A program made the translations under genes and the position numbers. From a virus: a stretch of DNA of 38,967 nt. Every line of letters begins with the position of its first letter. Positions within the stretch are counted from its first letter, which is position 1. Location: the IMG/VR virus record IMGVR_UViG_3300046530_000173, positions 1 to 38,967 of that record, one strand, 5' to 3'. Shown in pieces: positions 15,588 through 21,092 of the stretch. The notes under the pieces were generated by a model. It searched no databases and was not told the origin of the DNA. It saw nothing but the letters and a program-made list of their open reading frames with translations.

Positions 15588-15757
15588 AGTGTTTGATCCC
15601 CGGCGCGGCGTGCGATGCCTTCGGCCTGGCGCTGTTTGCTACATTTTCGGTGGTTGCCATGTGCCCGCGACTTGCTGCACTTGTCGCAGATGGTGTTCAG
15701 GTCGAGCGGGGCCATATGCCCTGCACGTATTTGGACTGTTCGGCGAAGGGGGCTCAT
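15584..15757 (-). CDS. 57-residue zinc-knuckle-like protein
   Basis: A small gene is joined to both neighbours by ATGA overlaps (start at 15757 on the stop of the upstream gene, stop on the excisionase ATG). The sequence contains CDKCSKSRAHGNHRKC, a Cys-x2-Cys with following His and Cys that could bind zinc, and is rich in Arg/Lys. The double coupling and the metal-binding pattern argue that it is real. Function is unknown; nucleic-acid binding is possible. Confidence 0.75.
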   Translation of the reverse strand: MSPLRRTVQIRAGHMAPLDLNTICDKCSKSRAHGNHRKCSKQRQAEGIARRAGDQTL

Positions 15758-16134
15758 GCGGCGGCCCCTTGATCAGCGGTATTGCTGATGCGGTTAGCCA
15801 GTTCGAGGATTTTTTGCGATTGTCTCTCTGCCTTCAGCTGGGTTGACTCGGTCCCAGGCATCGCGCGCCACGTCAATTGAGCGAGGATCAGCGTGGACCG
15901 GGCTTGCAAGAGAGTTTGATAGTCGGCCGACGTGAACATCGGTTCGTTTCTGGGCAGGCTGCTTAGACGGATGATGTCGTTGGTGAGTGCGGCTACTCGC
16001 TCCCGATGGTATGTCGCTTGGGACGCAATGCCCTTCGCAAACGCTCGATGAATCGCTTTGCGGACGAAATAGGCCATCAACATGAGCCCGAGGGCTGAGC
16101 AGATAGCGATGATGGTCAGGTGTTGTGTTTGCAT
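15754..16134 (-). CDS. small membrane-anchored hypothetical protein
   Basis: This 126-residue protein has an N-terminal membrane helix (IIAICSALGLMLMAYFV, residues 8-24), then a basic stretch and a helical cytoplasmic part. The RBS TGAGG lies in GAGGAACACAGCACATG, a start region shared with other genes of this operon. Just upstream is one of the conserved-loop hairpins (16155-16194). No family is recognised. Confidence 0.7.
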   Translation of the reverse strand: MQTQHLTIIAICSALGLMLMAYFVRKAIHRAFAKGIASQATYHRERVAALTNDIIRLSSLPRNEPMFTSADYQTLLQARSTLILAQLTWRAMPGTESTQLKAERQSQKILELANRISNTADQGAAA

Positions 16135-16154
16135 GTGCTGTGTTCCTCAGTAGA

Positions 16155-16194
16155 GCCCGCCGCGAGGATTCTTGGTGAGAGGCTGGCGGCGGGC
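16155..16194 (-). ncRNA. conserved-loop hairpin H5
   Basis: On the minus strand, GCCCGCCGC pairs perfectly with GCGGCGGGC (9 bp). The 22-base loop contains CCTCTCACCAAGAATCC. It lies in the gap between the DUF2303 gene and the membrane-protein gene. It is one of six elements with the same loop motif and unrelated stems. Confidence 0.7.
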
Positions 16195-16210
16195 TATTGC
16201 TTAGGCTTTG

Positions 16211-17032
16211 TTAAAGGGTGGCTTCGTACAGTGGTACGTCACCGATTGCGCTCTGGATTTTCTGGCGAACGGCGTTGTAGGCCTCTTCAAGCACCTTGTC
16301 AGGGCGCACCAGCTCGAACCACATTTGCAGGCGACCTTCCAGAATGCGATAGCGGAAACGGGCAGGGACGCAGAAGGCGTCACCGCCAAGGAACGGTTTC
16401 ACGGCAATGAAGAATTGTTCGGGGATGCGCAGTTGACCTGCTTCGCCGGCACGACCGTCGATTTCTTCGTTGTAGGTCAGTTGAACCTGGCCGTTGTCGA
16501 GTCGGGTGCCTTGGCGGAAGGTGATATTTTTCTTGGCTTCCAGAGTGCGGCTGATCTCCAGCATGTCGGCAGCGCTTGGGTCGTTTGCTTCGTTTTCGCG
16601 CTGGGTGATGTCCTTGACGTTCTCTTCAATGAACTCGGCGAAGGTGGCCTGATCCATGCGCTTGCGATCGGTTTCTTTCCAGCGGCCCCACTCGATGGTG
16701 GTCGGGCAGCGGTAAGTGGCGATGTGGTCGCGCCAGGCTGGACTGGTTGGTTGGTGATAGTCGATGACAGCCGAGAAAGTGCGGCCCTCGGGGCCATTGC
16801 AGAACACTGCGGTAGCGGCATCGGCGAAGCGGTTCACGTATGCAATGAACGATTCTGCATCCAGGACCGTGAGTTTCTGACGCGTGCGAGTGGGGTTCGG
16901 CAGCAGGTGTTCAAGGGAGTGGACGCCCACGCCGGCAGGAAGCAGGGAAATGGGGGCTGCCAGCCCTTGATGATCAATCGGTTTGCCGATCGCCTGTGCG
17001 AGGGTGACCAGTTCTTGAATTGCTTGTTGCAT
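16211..17032 (-). CDS. DUF2303 (YfdQ-like) protein
   Basis: This 273-residue protein is of the DUF2303 family, seen in early regions of many lambdoid and Pseudomonas prophages. Typical parts are the VNRFADAATAVF segment (near residues 66-77), AVIDYHQP and WRDHIATYRCP in the middle, and a conserved C-terminal barrel-like half. The biochemical role is not known to me. The start context GGAGCACAGCCAATG resembles those of neighbouring genes. Confidence 0.85.
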   Translation of the reverse strand: MQQAIQELVTLAQAIGKPIDHQGLAAPISLLPAGVGVHSLEHLLPNPTRTRQKLTVLDAESFIAYVNRFADAATAVFCNGPEGRTFSAVIDYHQPTSPAWRDHIATYRCPTTIEWGRWKETDRKRMDQATFAEFIEENVKDITQRENEANDPSAADMLEISRTLEAKKNITFRQGTRLDNGQVQLTYNEEIDGRAGEAGQLRIPEQFFIAVKPFLGGDAFCVPARFRYRILEGRLQMWFELVRPDKVLEEAYNAVRQKIQSAIGDVPLYEATL

Positions 17033-17040
17033 TGGCTGTG

Positions 17041-17076
17041 CTCCATGGGGTGATGCTGTGGTGAGAGGTTTTGGAG
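17041..17076 (-). ncRNA. conserved-loop hairpin H6 (weaker stem)
   Basis: On the minus strand CTCCA/TGGAG (5 bp) encloses 26 bases containing CCTCTCACCACAGCATC. The loop motif is well kept but the stem is short. It lies just before the DUF2303 start, and the 3' arm overlaps the GGAG of that gene's RBS, so stem formation could occlude translation. Confidence 0.5.
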
Positions 17077-17082
17077 TCAGGA

Positions 17083-17427
17083 TTACTGACTGACGTGGCG
17101 CAATTTTTCGGGCGCCTGATCTTCGCTGACGGTGCGTAGCGGCAGGTCCTGTTGACGTGGATCGCGGCGGGTCAGATTGCCCTCAGGCGTCAGGAAGAAC
17201 AGTGATGTGCCGCGGGACAGGATCGGTTCTTTCGCTTTGACGTCGGCCTTGATGGTCATCTGGCCGCTGCCGTCAGGCTTGTAAGTCAGCTTGATGTTCA
17301 GCTCTCCGCCCTTGCCGGTCAGGCGGATAGCATCTACCAGGCTGTGTTGGGTTTCGCTGAGTTCATCGAGCAGACCGCCGGCCTCGATATCCCGTAGCGT
17401 GTCGATGAAGGGGCGTGCTTTGCTCAT
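17083..17427 (-). CDS. conserved hypothetical protein of the early operon
   Basis: This 114-residue protein sits directly upstream of the DUF2303 gene; I recall such pairing in other Pseudomonas phages. The sequence is acidic at the N-terminus, with a beta-rich middle (ELNIKLTYKPDGSGQMTIKA, residues 42-61). The start region GAGGCACAGCACATG matches the operon's common RBS form. A G/C hairpin (about 17461-17474, CCCCTG/CAGGGG) precedes it, without the conserved loop motif and without a T run. Confidence 0.7.
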   Translation of the reverse strand: MSKARPFIDTLRDIEAGGLLDELSETQHSLVDAIRLTGKGGELNIKLTYKPDGSGQMTIKADVKAKEPILSRGTSLFFLTPEGNLTRRDPRQQDLPLRTVSEDQAPEKLRHVSQ

Positions 17428-17486
17428 GTGCTGTGCCTCATTGAGTTGATGTTGTTTGCCCCTGGCCGGCAGGGGTCACCGTTGAA

Positions 17487-17732
17487 TCAGGCCGCTTGCT
17501 TCGCCGCTTGGGCATCCAGGTAGGCGGCCAGGTCGTGCAGGTAAACAACTGCGGTGCCTTTGTTTCCTGATCCGCCTAGGCGGGTGACTTTCAATTCGAT
17601 TCGGCCAGCGCTGATGCGGCGTAGCAGGTACCGATCGCTAGATATGTGAGAGAAGTAGCGCTCGCGGATGGCTGATAGCGTTGGGCATGGTGTCGCCCAT
17701 TCCTTTCGCAATTGGTCGATGGTGTTGCTCAC
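17487..17732 (-). CDS. PrtN-family transcriptional activator
   Basis: This 81-residue protein is of the pyocin activator PrtN family. The match is PTLSAIRERYFSH (residues 17-29), an RRISAGRIELKVTRLGG segment (38-54) and the C-terminal VVYLHDLAAYLDAQ (62-75), which follow the family layout. In P. aeruginosa PrtN binds P-boxes (tandem ATTGnn(n)GTnn(n)) and turns on pyocin genes after PrtR is cleaved. Here the gene is in the repressor-controlled leftward operon, and a P-box-like array stands at 24619-24659 before the late genes. The start is GTG at 17732, overlapping the previous stop. Confidence 0.75.
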   Translation of the reverse strand: MSNTIDQLRKEWATPCPTLSAIRERYFSHISSDRYLLRRISAGRIELKVTRLGGSGNKGTAVVYLHDLAAYLDAQAAKQAA

Positions 17733-18112
17733 GCGGCGTCCTCCCCGAACCCCTCCGTAGGGGGCAGCAACTTGAGGCGGATCAACTCGGCGAGACCTTC
17801 TTTGCTTTTGCCCTTTGCTGCAGCGCAGATTTGGCCCTTGTCGTCAGCTACCACGGCGCCGAATGGATATTCGGGCGAATTGGTAGGGGTCACGTAAGCG
17901 ACCTGACCCTCTTGAATCACGCTGTTGACGCAGCGGAACACTTCAGCAAGTTCAACAGTGCGGCATGGGATGCTGTCCAGCAGATCAATGGCTTCGCTCG
18001 CTGCGCCGATGAGCGTTGCGCGGCTGACCACGCCCGGGCTGTCCAAATAGATCGGAATCAGTCGAAGGGCGCCGAGTGCTTGGGTGTAGGCATTGAAGTA
18101 GTTGGTTGTCAT
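17729..18112 (-). CDS. hypothetical early protein
   Basis: This 127-residue protein starts at ATG 18112, overlapping the stop of the KilA-C-like gene (ATGA). It ends on the GTG of the PrtN-like gene. The N-terminal half is helical; the C-terminal half contains YPFGAVVADDKGQICAAAKG (a beta hairpin). The family is not recognised. Coupling to both neighbours supports its reality. Confidence 0.7.
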   Translation of the reverse strand: MTTNYFNAYTQALGALRLIPIYLDSPGVVSRATLIGAASEAIDLLDSIPCRTVELAEVFRCVNSVIQEGQVAYVTPTNSPEYPFGAVVADDKGQICAAAKGKSKEGLAELIRLKLLPPTEGFGEDAA

Positions 18113-18384
18113 GCTGCGGCGTCCTTGTTCGTGATGGTGATTCCAAGCTTTTTGGCCAGCCAATCAATCCCTTCCTCTTTCACCATGACCACGGCGTAGT
18201 GAACGGGTTTGCCGATCGTTGGATTCCAGCGGACACGGGGGTCTGAGTACAGGTAGCCCCGGTCACGGTATTGGCTGGCAAGGTCGCCACTGCTATTGAA
18301 AATGCCCAATTCCCGCAGCCTGGTACGGAACGCGCGGGGTTTGAGGCCGAGTACTGCGGCGGTTTGGTCCAGGGTGCGGTTCAT
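18109..18384 (-). CDS. stand-alone KilA-C (antirepressor C-terminal) domain protein
   Basis: This 91-residue protein resembles the KilA-C/ANT domain found at the C-terminus of phage antirepressors: LDQTAAVLGLKPRAFRTRLRELG (residues 5-27) is the helix-turn-helix part and GKPVHYAVVMVKEEGIDWLAKKLG (58-81) the remainder. The usual N-terminal Ant/BRO domain is missing, so it may be a DNA-binding subunit rather than a full antirepressor. Confidence 0.75.
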   Translation of the reverse strand: MNRTLDQTAAVLGLKPRAFRTRLRELGIFNSSGDLASQYRDRGYLYSDPRVRWNPTIGKPVHYAVVMVKEEGIDWLAKKLGITITNKDAAA

Positions 18385-18394
18385 GGCGCTGTCC

Positions 18395-18769
18395 TCAGGC
18401 TGCGAGCAGTTTTCGAACGTTGCTCAGCAGTGCTTCTGACTCGGCCAGCATCCGCTGTATTTGAGATGCGGTATCCGGTTGCTCTGTTGGCGGCGTAGGC
18501 TCTGCCGACTCAATACGCCCGTTCGCGATGTCCTGGATGAAATCCCGCAGATGCAGGTGATTCGCGCGATCTGAACGCTTGAGAGTCAATTCGCCGGTGT
18601 AGCCGCCGAAGTCAACGCTAATAACTGCGCTGTCATCGGTGAGCTCTACTTCAAAGCTTGCATGGATGGTTTGCTCTGGTCGTTGAAGAGGGCATACGGC
18701 CGCACCGCCAACCTGGAGCATGTGATGCAGCAGATCTTGTTTTGCGAGAGGGATGAGGTAGCTGTTCAT
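18395..18769 (-). CDS. hypothetical early protein
   Basis: This is a 124-residue protein with no recognised domain. A beta-rich centre (HASFEVELTDDSAVISVDFG near residue 37) is followed by a helical C-terminus (MLAESEALLSNVRKLLAA). It overlaps the operon's first gene by 4 bases. Confidence 0.65.
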   Translation of the reverse strand: MNSYLIPLAKQDLLHHMLQVGGAAVCPLQRPEQTIHASFEVELTDDSAVISVDFGGYTGELTLKRSDRANHLHLRDFIQDIANGRIESAEPTPPTEQPDTASQIQRMLAESEALLSNVRKLLAA

Positions 18770-18972
18770 GCTGCATCACCTCCGAACGGCCAAGTGCTGA
18801 CATCCGCTGCGGCGGTATCGACAGGCTGGACGGCCTCGGTGCGGCCTTTGGGGTTGGCGATCACTAGCAGCCCTGTACGGTGCTGGATGGCCTCGACTGC
18901 TGCGCGGCTACTGCATGCAGAAGGGTGTAGGTAGACCGGGCAGCGGGTATTGCTGTGCTGTGTGGTTTGCAT
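18766..18972 (-). CDS. first gene of leftward early operon, hypothetical
   Basis: This 68-residue protein starts at ATG 18972, only 2 bases after a 5'-terminal hairpin. Two Cys near the N-terminus (NTRCPVYLHPSACSS) and the rest of the sequence do not identify a family. As the first gene behind the leftward promoter it should be made earliest. The usual RBS is absent apart from GAG within the hairpin's 3' arm, so its translation is likely to depend on that structure. Confidence 0.6.
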   Translation of the reverse strand: MQTTQHSNTRCPVYLHPSACSSRAAVEAIQHRTGLLVIANPKGRTEAVQPVDTAAADVSTWPFGGDAA

Positions 18973-18974
18973 AT

Positions 18975-19003
18975 CTCGTACTCTTTGGTGAGAGGTGTAC
19001 GAG
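18975..19003 (-). ncRNA. conserved-loop hairpin H4 at the 5' end of the leftward mRNA
   Basis: On the minus strand CTCGTAC pairs perfectly with GTACGAG (7 bp) around the loop ACCTCTCACCAAAGA. The -10 of the leftward promoter ends at 19008, so transcription should start within a few bases of the hairpin's first base. The hairpin ends 2 bases before the first start codon. The untranslated leader is therefore essentially this element. Confidence 0.75.
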
Positions 19004-19007
19004 GCAA

Positions 19008-19036
19008 ACTATACGAATGCTCATAAATGCAGTCAA
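19008..19036 (-). promoter_or_regulatory. leftward early promoter
   Basis: On the minus strand TTGACT (19036-19031) and TATAGT (19013-19008) are separated by 17 bases, a near-consensus sigma-70 promoter. It drives the long minus-strand early operon. Repressor-like operators overlap both hexamers. Confidence 0.85.
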
Positions 19037-19049
19037 TGCGAATTTGCAT
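19011..19049. promoter_or_regulatory. candidate operators at the leftward promoter
   Basis: ATACGAATGCTCAT (19011-19024) covers the -10, and ATGCGAATTTGCAT (19036-19049, a palindrome with two mismatched positions) abuts the -35. Both share AT(A/G)CGAA and a 14-base AT-N10-AT form with sites between cI and cro. Control by CI or Cro is inferred. Confidence 0.6.
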
Positions 19050-19068
19050 AAGTGGTCGTGCAGGTGTT

Positions 19069-19093
19069 AAAAAACCCGCTCAATGGCGGGTTT
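19069..19093 (-). terminator. terminator of the repressor gene
   Basis: AAACCCGC/GCGGGTTT (8 bp, loop TCAATG) lies 36 bases after the repressor stop on the minus strand, with a T run on that strand. It separates the repressor transcript from the leftward early promoter. Confidence 0.85.
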
Positions 19094-19128
19094 CACTTAA
19101 CTTTGGAATAAGCTGAGGTTAGTGCTGG

Positions 19129-19800
19129 TTAACCGACCCCGCCGCCTCTCCATATCACGCGCCCCAGGAATGGCATTTCATGAATAGCTTCTTCGGTCGC
19201 TGGCTCATCTGGATTGGCTATTTTATCCGCGTTGTCGCTTCGAATGACCCAGCTGCCGGAGAGCTGCTGGGTTAACCTTTTAATGCTGTTGCCGCCGTCT
19301 GGCCTGCGTATTACGTAGACTTGCTTGTCTCTCGGCTCTGTCTGCGACGTATCGAAAAGTACAACGTCCCCATCGAAAATGTATGGCTCCATGCTGTCGC
19401 CTTCGGCATAAATGACATACAGATTTTCAGGTTTCGCTTTCATGCGCTGCAACCAGTCACGCTTGAAAGCGAGGCCCTCGGTCGTTTGTACATGCTCATT
19501 AAGGTAGCCATGTCCGCACGAACCTTTGGCCTTGAATTGTGGAATCAACGCGTAATCCTTTGCGCTTGGCGAGCCATCTCTTGCCGGTTCGGATTCACTG
19601 CCGAAAAGAAGCCAGTCCGGGGTAACGCCAAGTGGCCGCGAAAGCGCTTCCAGCGTTGATTTTCTTGGGCTTGAGCTTTCGCCGGATAAAATTCGGTTGA
19701 TGGTAGGTTGTGGTACCGAGGACCTGCGACTTAGCTGGCTCTCGTTCAATCCAACCTCGCGCATCTTGGCTCGAAGGCGCTCTGCAATTTCCACCGGCAC
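19129..19800 (-). CDS. cI: CI-like repressor with S24 autoprotease domain
   Basis: This lysogeny repressor has an N-terminal helix-turn-helix (LNESQLSRRSSVPQPTINRI), a linker, then a LexA/CI peptidase domain: cleavage region KGSCGHG, catalytic Ser in EGDSMEPYIFDGDVV and Lys in NSIKRL. RecA-stimulated self-cleavage should induce the phage. The frame is open up to 19902, but that would run through the cro promoter. I prefer GTG 19800 (223 residues), which begins just before the first predicted helix. No Shine-Dalgarno precedes it, so a leaderless or near-leaderless mRNA is likely. The exact start is uncertain; the identity is firm. Confidence 0.9.
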   Translation of the reverse strand: MPVEIAERLRAKMREVGLNESQLSRRSSVPQPTINRILSGESSSPRKSTLEALSRPLGVTPDWLLFGSESEPARDGSPSAKDYALIPQFKAKGSCGHGYLNEHVQTTEGLAFKRDWLQRMKAKPENLYVIYAEGDSMEPYIFDGDVVLFDTSQTEPRDKQVYVIRRPDGGNSIKRLTQQLSGSWVIRSDNADKIANPDEPATEEAIHEMPFLGRVIWRGGGVG

Positions 19801-19818
19801 ACCATACGTTTTTGAATT

Positions 19819-19856
19819 ATGCGAATTGTATTGCTTCGAGTTATCCGTTTTCGTAT
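19819..19856. promoter_or_regulatory. candidate operators between cI and cro
   Basis: ATGCGAA at 19819-19825 and inverted ATACGAA at 19850-19856 (within ATCCGTTTTCGTAT, 19843-19856) flank and overlap the rightward promoter. They share the half-site seen twice at the leftward promoter. Confidence 0.6.
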
Positions 19857-19859
19857 GAT
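19831..19859 (+). promoter_or_regulatory. rightward early promoter (PR-like)
   Basis: TTGCTT (19831-19836) and TATGAT (19854-19859) have a 17-base spacer. Transcription would begin near 19866, 25 bases before cro. It is the only good promoter in front of cro and the replication operon. Confidence 0.8.
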
Positions 19860-19890
19860 TTGCTATGAGAAAGCTCATGGGAACAGAGTC

Positions 19891-20088
19891 ATGACAATTC
19901 AAGAGATGCTTACCTACTTGGCGGTTCGGGGTTATTCCCAGCAGGCGATCGCCGATAAGGTCGGGTCAACACAGCCGACTATTCATCGTGCCAGTAAGGG
20001 CGCGGGTATTTCTTACGAGACGGGAAAGGCCATTGAGTGCCTTTACCTTCTCGAGAAAGAAGCGGCTGATCGAGAGTCAGCGCTTTAA
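19891..20088 (+). CDS. cro: Cro-like repressor
   Basis: This 65-residue protein is mainly a helix-turn-helix: GYSQQAIADKVGSTQPTIHRASKG (about residues 14-37). It is divergent from the CI gene and is the first gene of the rightward transcript, the lambdoid cro position. The frame is open upstream, but ATG 19891 fits the promoter and fold. It would shut down CI synthesis and, later, early transcription. Confidence 0.82.
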   Translation: MTIQEMLTYLAVRGYSQQAIADKVGSTQPTIHRASKGAGISYETGKAIECLYLLEKEAADRESAL

Positions 20089-20096
20089 AGGGTGCC

Positions 20097-20132
20097 GGGC
20101 TGGGGCCTCTCACCATAAGAATCCCCCAGCCC
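20097..20132 (+). ncRNA. conserved-loop hairpin H1
   Basis: GGGCTGGGG (20097-20105) pairs perfectly with CCCCAGCCC (20124-20132). The loop is CCTCTCACCATAAGAATC. It begins 8 bases after the cro stop. It is not a terminator because no T run follows. Confidence 0.75.
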
Positions 20133-20175
20133 AGCGTGGCGATACGCAGCACATACCGTACCGCCAGATGAAGCA

Positions 20176-20213
20176 CCGGCCTGCAACCTCTCACCAAAGA
20201 AACTCCAGGCCGG
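20176..20213 (+). ncRNA. conserved-loop hairpin H2
   Basis: CCGGCCTG (20176-20183) pairs perfectly with CAGGCCGG (20206-20213). The 22-base loop contains CCTCTCACCAAAGAAACTC. The stem is unrelated to those of H1 and H3. Confidence 0.75.
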
Positions 20214-20254
20214 AAGTAACGAAATACACGTACATGCAAGTCGCTACATAGCGC

Positions 20255-20296
20255 GTCGGCTCAGGACCTCTCACCATAAGAATCCCCTGGGCCGAC
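20255..20296 (+). ncRNA. conserved-loop hairpin H3
   Basis: GTCGGCTCAGG (20255-20265) pairs with CCTGGGCCGAC (20286-20296) over 11 bp with one U-G pair. The loop is ACCTCTCACCATAAGAATCC. The spacing of the loop motifs in H1-H3 is about 80 bp (20106, 20187, 20267). Confidence 0.75.
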
Positions 20297-20383
20297 TGGA
20301 ACGATGAACCGTGCTGCACAGCACGATTCGCACAGCACATCGGTCGTGGTCGTAGAATAGAGCGTGTTTGGTTCTACGGCCAC

Positions 20384-20406
20384 ACCGTAAATAGGGGATT
20401 TACGGT
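20384..20406 (+). promoter_or_regulatory. hairpin presenting the ribosome binding site of the CII-like gene
   Basis: ACCGTAAAT (20384-20392) and ATTTACGGT (20398-20406) form a perfect 9-bp stem, with the loop AGGGG as the only Shine-Dalgarno candidate; the ATG follows at 20408. A second stem GTAGAA/TTCTAC lies just upstream (about 20352-20377). The loop AGGGG could pair with CCTCT of the H1-H3 loops (5 pairs, one G-U). Confidence 0.65.
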
Positions 20407-20407
20407 T

Positions 20408-20896
20408 ATGAGTCGCACAGATCTTTTGCCGGGCGCAGGTCCGGTCCTTTCGCTACGCAAAGCCCTTTACCGGGCAGGCCATGATTATCGGGGCGGTGTG
20501 ACTGCTCTGGCACTGGACATGGTCATCGATTACGACACCCTCCAGAAGAAGCTAAAGCACGACGAAGAGCGCCGGTGGCTTGATCCTGATGAGCTCGAAG
20601 AGGTAATACGCCTGACGGCCAACCCCTTGGTGCTGGACGCCCTGATGCGGCCCGCTGGTATGGTTTGGTACAAGCCGGAAGCGGCGGCGCCGACCAAGGA
20701 AGCTTTGCTGGCAGTCAGCAAGGTGCTGCACCAGACCGGCCTGTTTGTTTCCAGCATGCACGAAGGTGCTGCCGACAACGTCTGGGAACAGCACGAAGTG
20801 GAATGCCTGGAGAAGCACGGCACGGACGTTATCCGCGCGGTGTTGGGCATCATGGCCGGGGCCAGGGAAGCGATGGAGGCCCGCCAAGATGACTGA
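20408..20896 (+). CDS. CII-like phage regulatory protein
   Basis: This 162-residue protein is of the phage regulatory CII family (P2/CP76 type). Characteristic are SLRKALYRAGHDYRGGVTALAL (residues 16-37), YDTLQKKLKHDEERRWLDPDELEEVIRLT with its helix-turn-helix-like layout (42-70), and the PAGMVWY segment near 82. Members act in the lysis-lysogeny decision. A 319-base structured leader separates it from cro. The 3' end overlaps the next gene by 8 bases. Confidence 0.85.
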   Translation: MSRTDLLPGAGPVLSLRKALYRAGHDYRGGVTALALDMVIDYDTLQKKLKHDEERRWLDPDELEEVIRLTANPLVLDALMRPAGMVWYKPEAAAPTKEALLAVSKVLHQTGLFVSSMHEGAADNVWEQHEVECLEKHGTDVIRAVLGIMAGAREAMEARQDD

Positions 20897-21092
20897 CGTT
20901 ATCGATATCGCCAACGACCAGGCCGAGTACTTCCTGCAGGTGGCATTGGATCGCCGTCCGCGCCCGGCATGCGCTGTCAGCGCGCAATTCTGTGAGGATT
21001 GCGACGAACCTATCCCGTTACTTCGTCAACAGACGATCCAGGGTTGTGCGACCTGCGTCAGTTGCCAGGGGTTGCGGGAGCGGCGCAGATGA
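20889..21092 (+). CDS. DksA/TraR-family zinc-finger protein
   Basis: This 67-residue protein has the four-Cys finger CEDCDEPIP ... CATCVSCQ (residues 35-59) of short TraR-like proteins, which bind in the RNA polymerase secondary channel and change promoter output without needing ppGpp. It lies between the CII-like and primase genes and overlaps both (8 bases and ATGA). Confidence 0.85.
   Translation: MTDVIDIANDQAEYFLQVALDRRPRPACAVSAQFCEDCDEPIPLLRQQTIQGCATCVSCQGLRERRR

Noticed and set aside
16208-17053. 281-residue plus-strand frame opposite the DUF2303 gene
   Set aside because: The minus-strand product is a recognised family in a coupled operon; the plus frame has no RBS or domain.
19801-19902. 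Longer N-terminus for the CI-like repressor (ATG 19902 or 19878)
   Set aside because: It would read through the rightward promoter and operators; the extra residues are low-complexity and precede the first helix of the domain.
19988-20251. 87-residue plus frame over the H1-H2 hairpins
   Set aside because: It overlaps cro out of frame, has no RBS, and covers the conserved hairpins.
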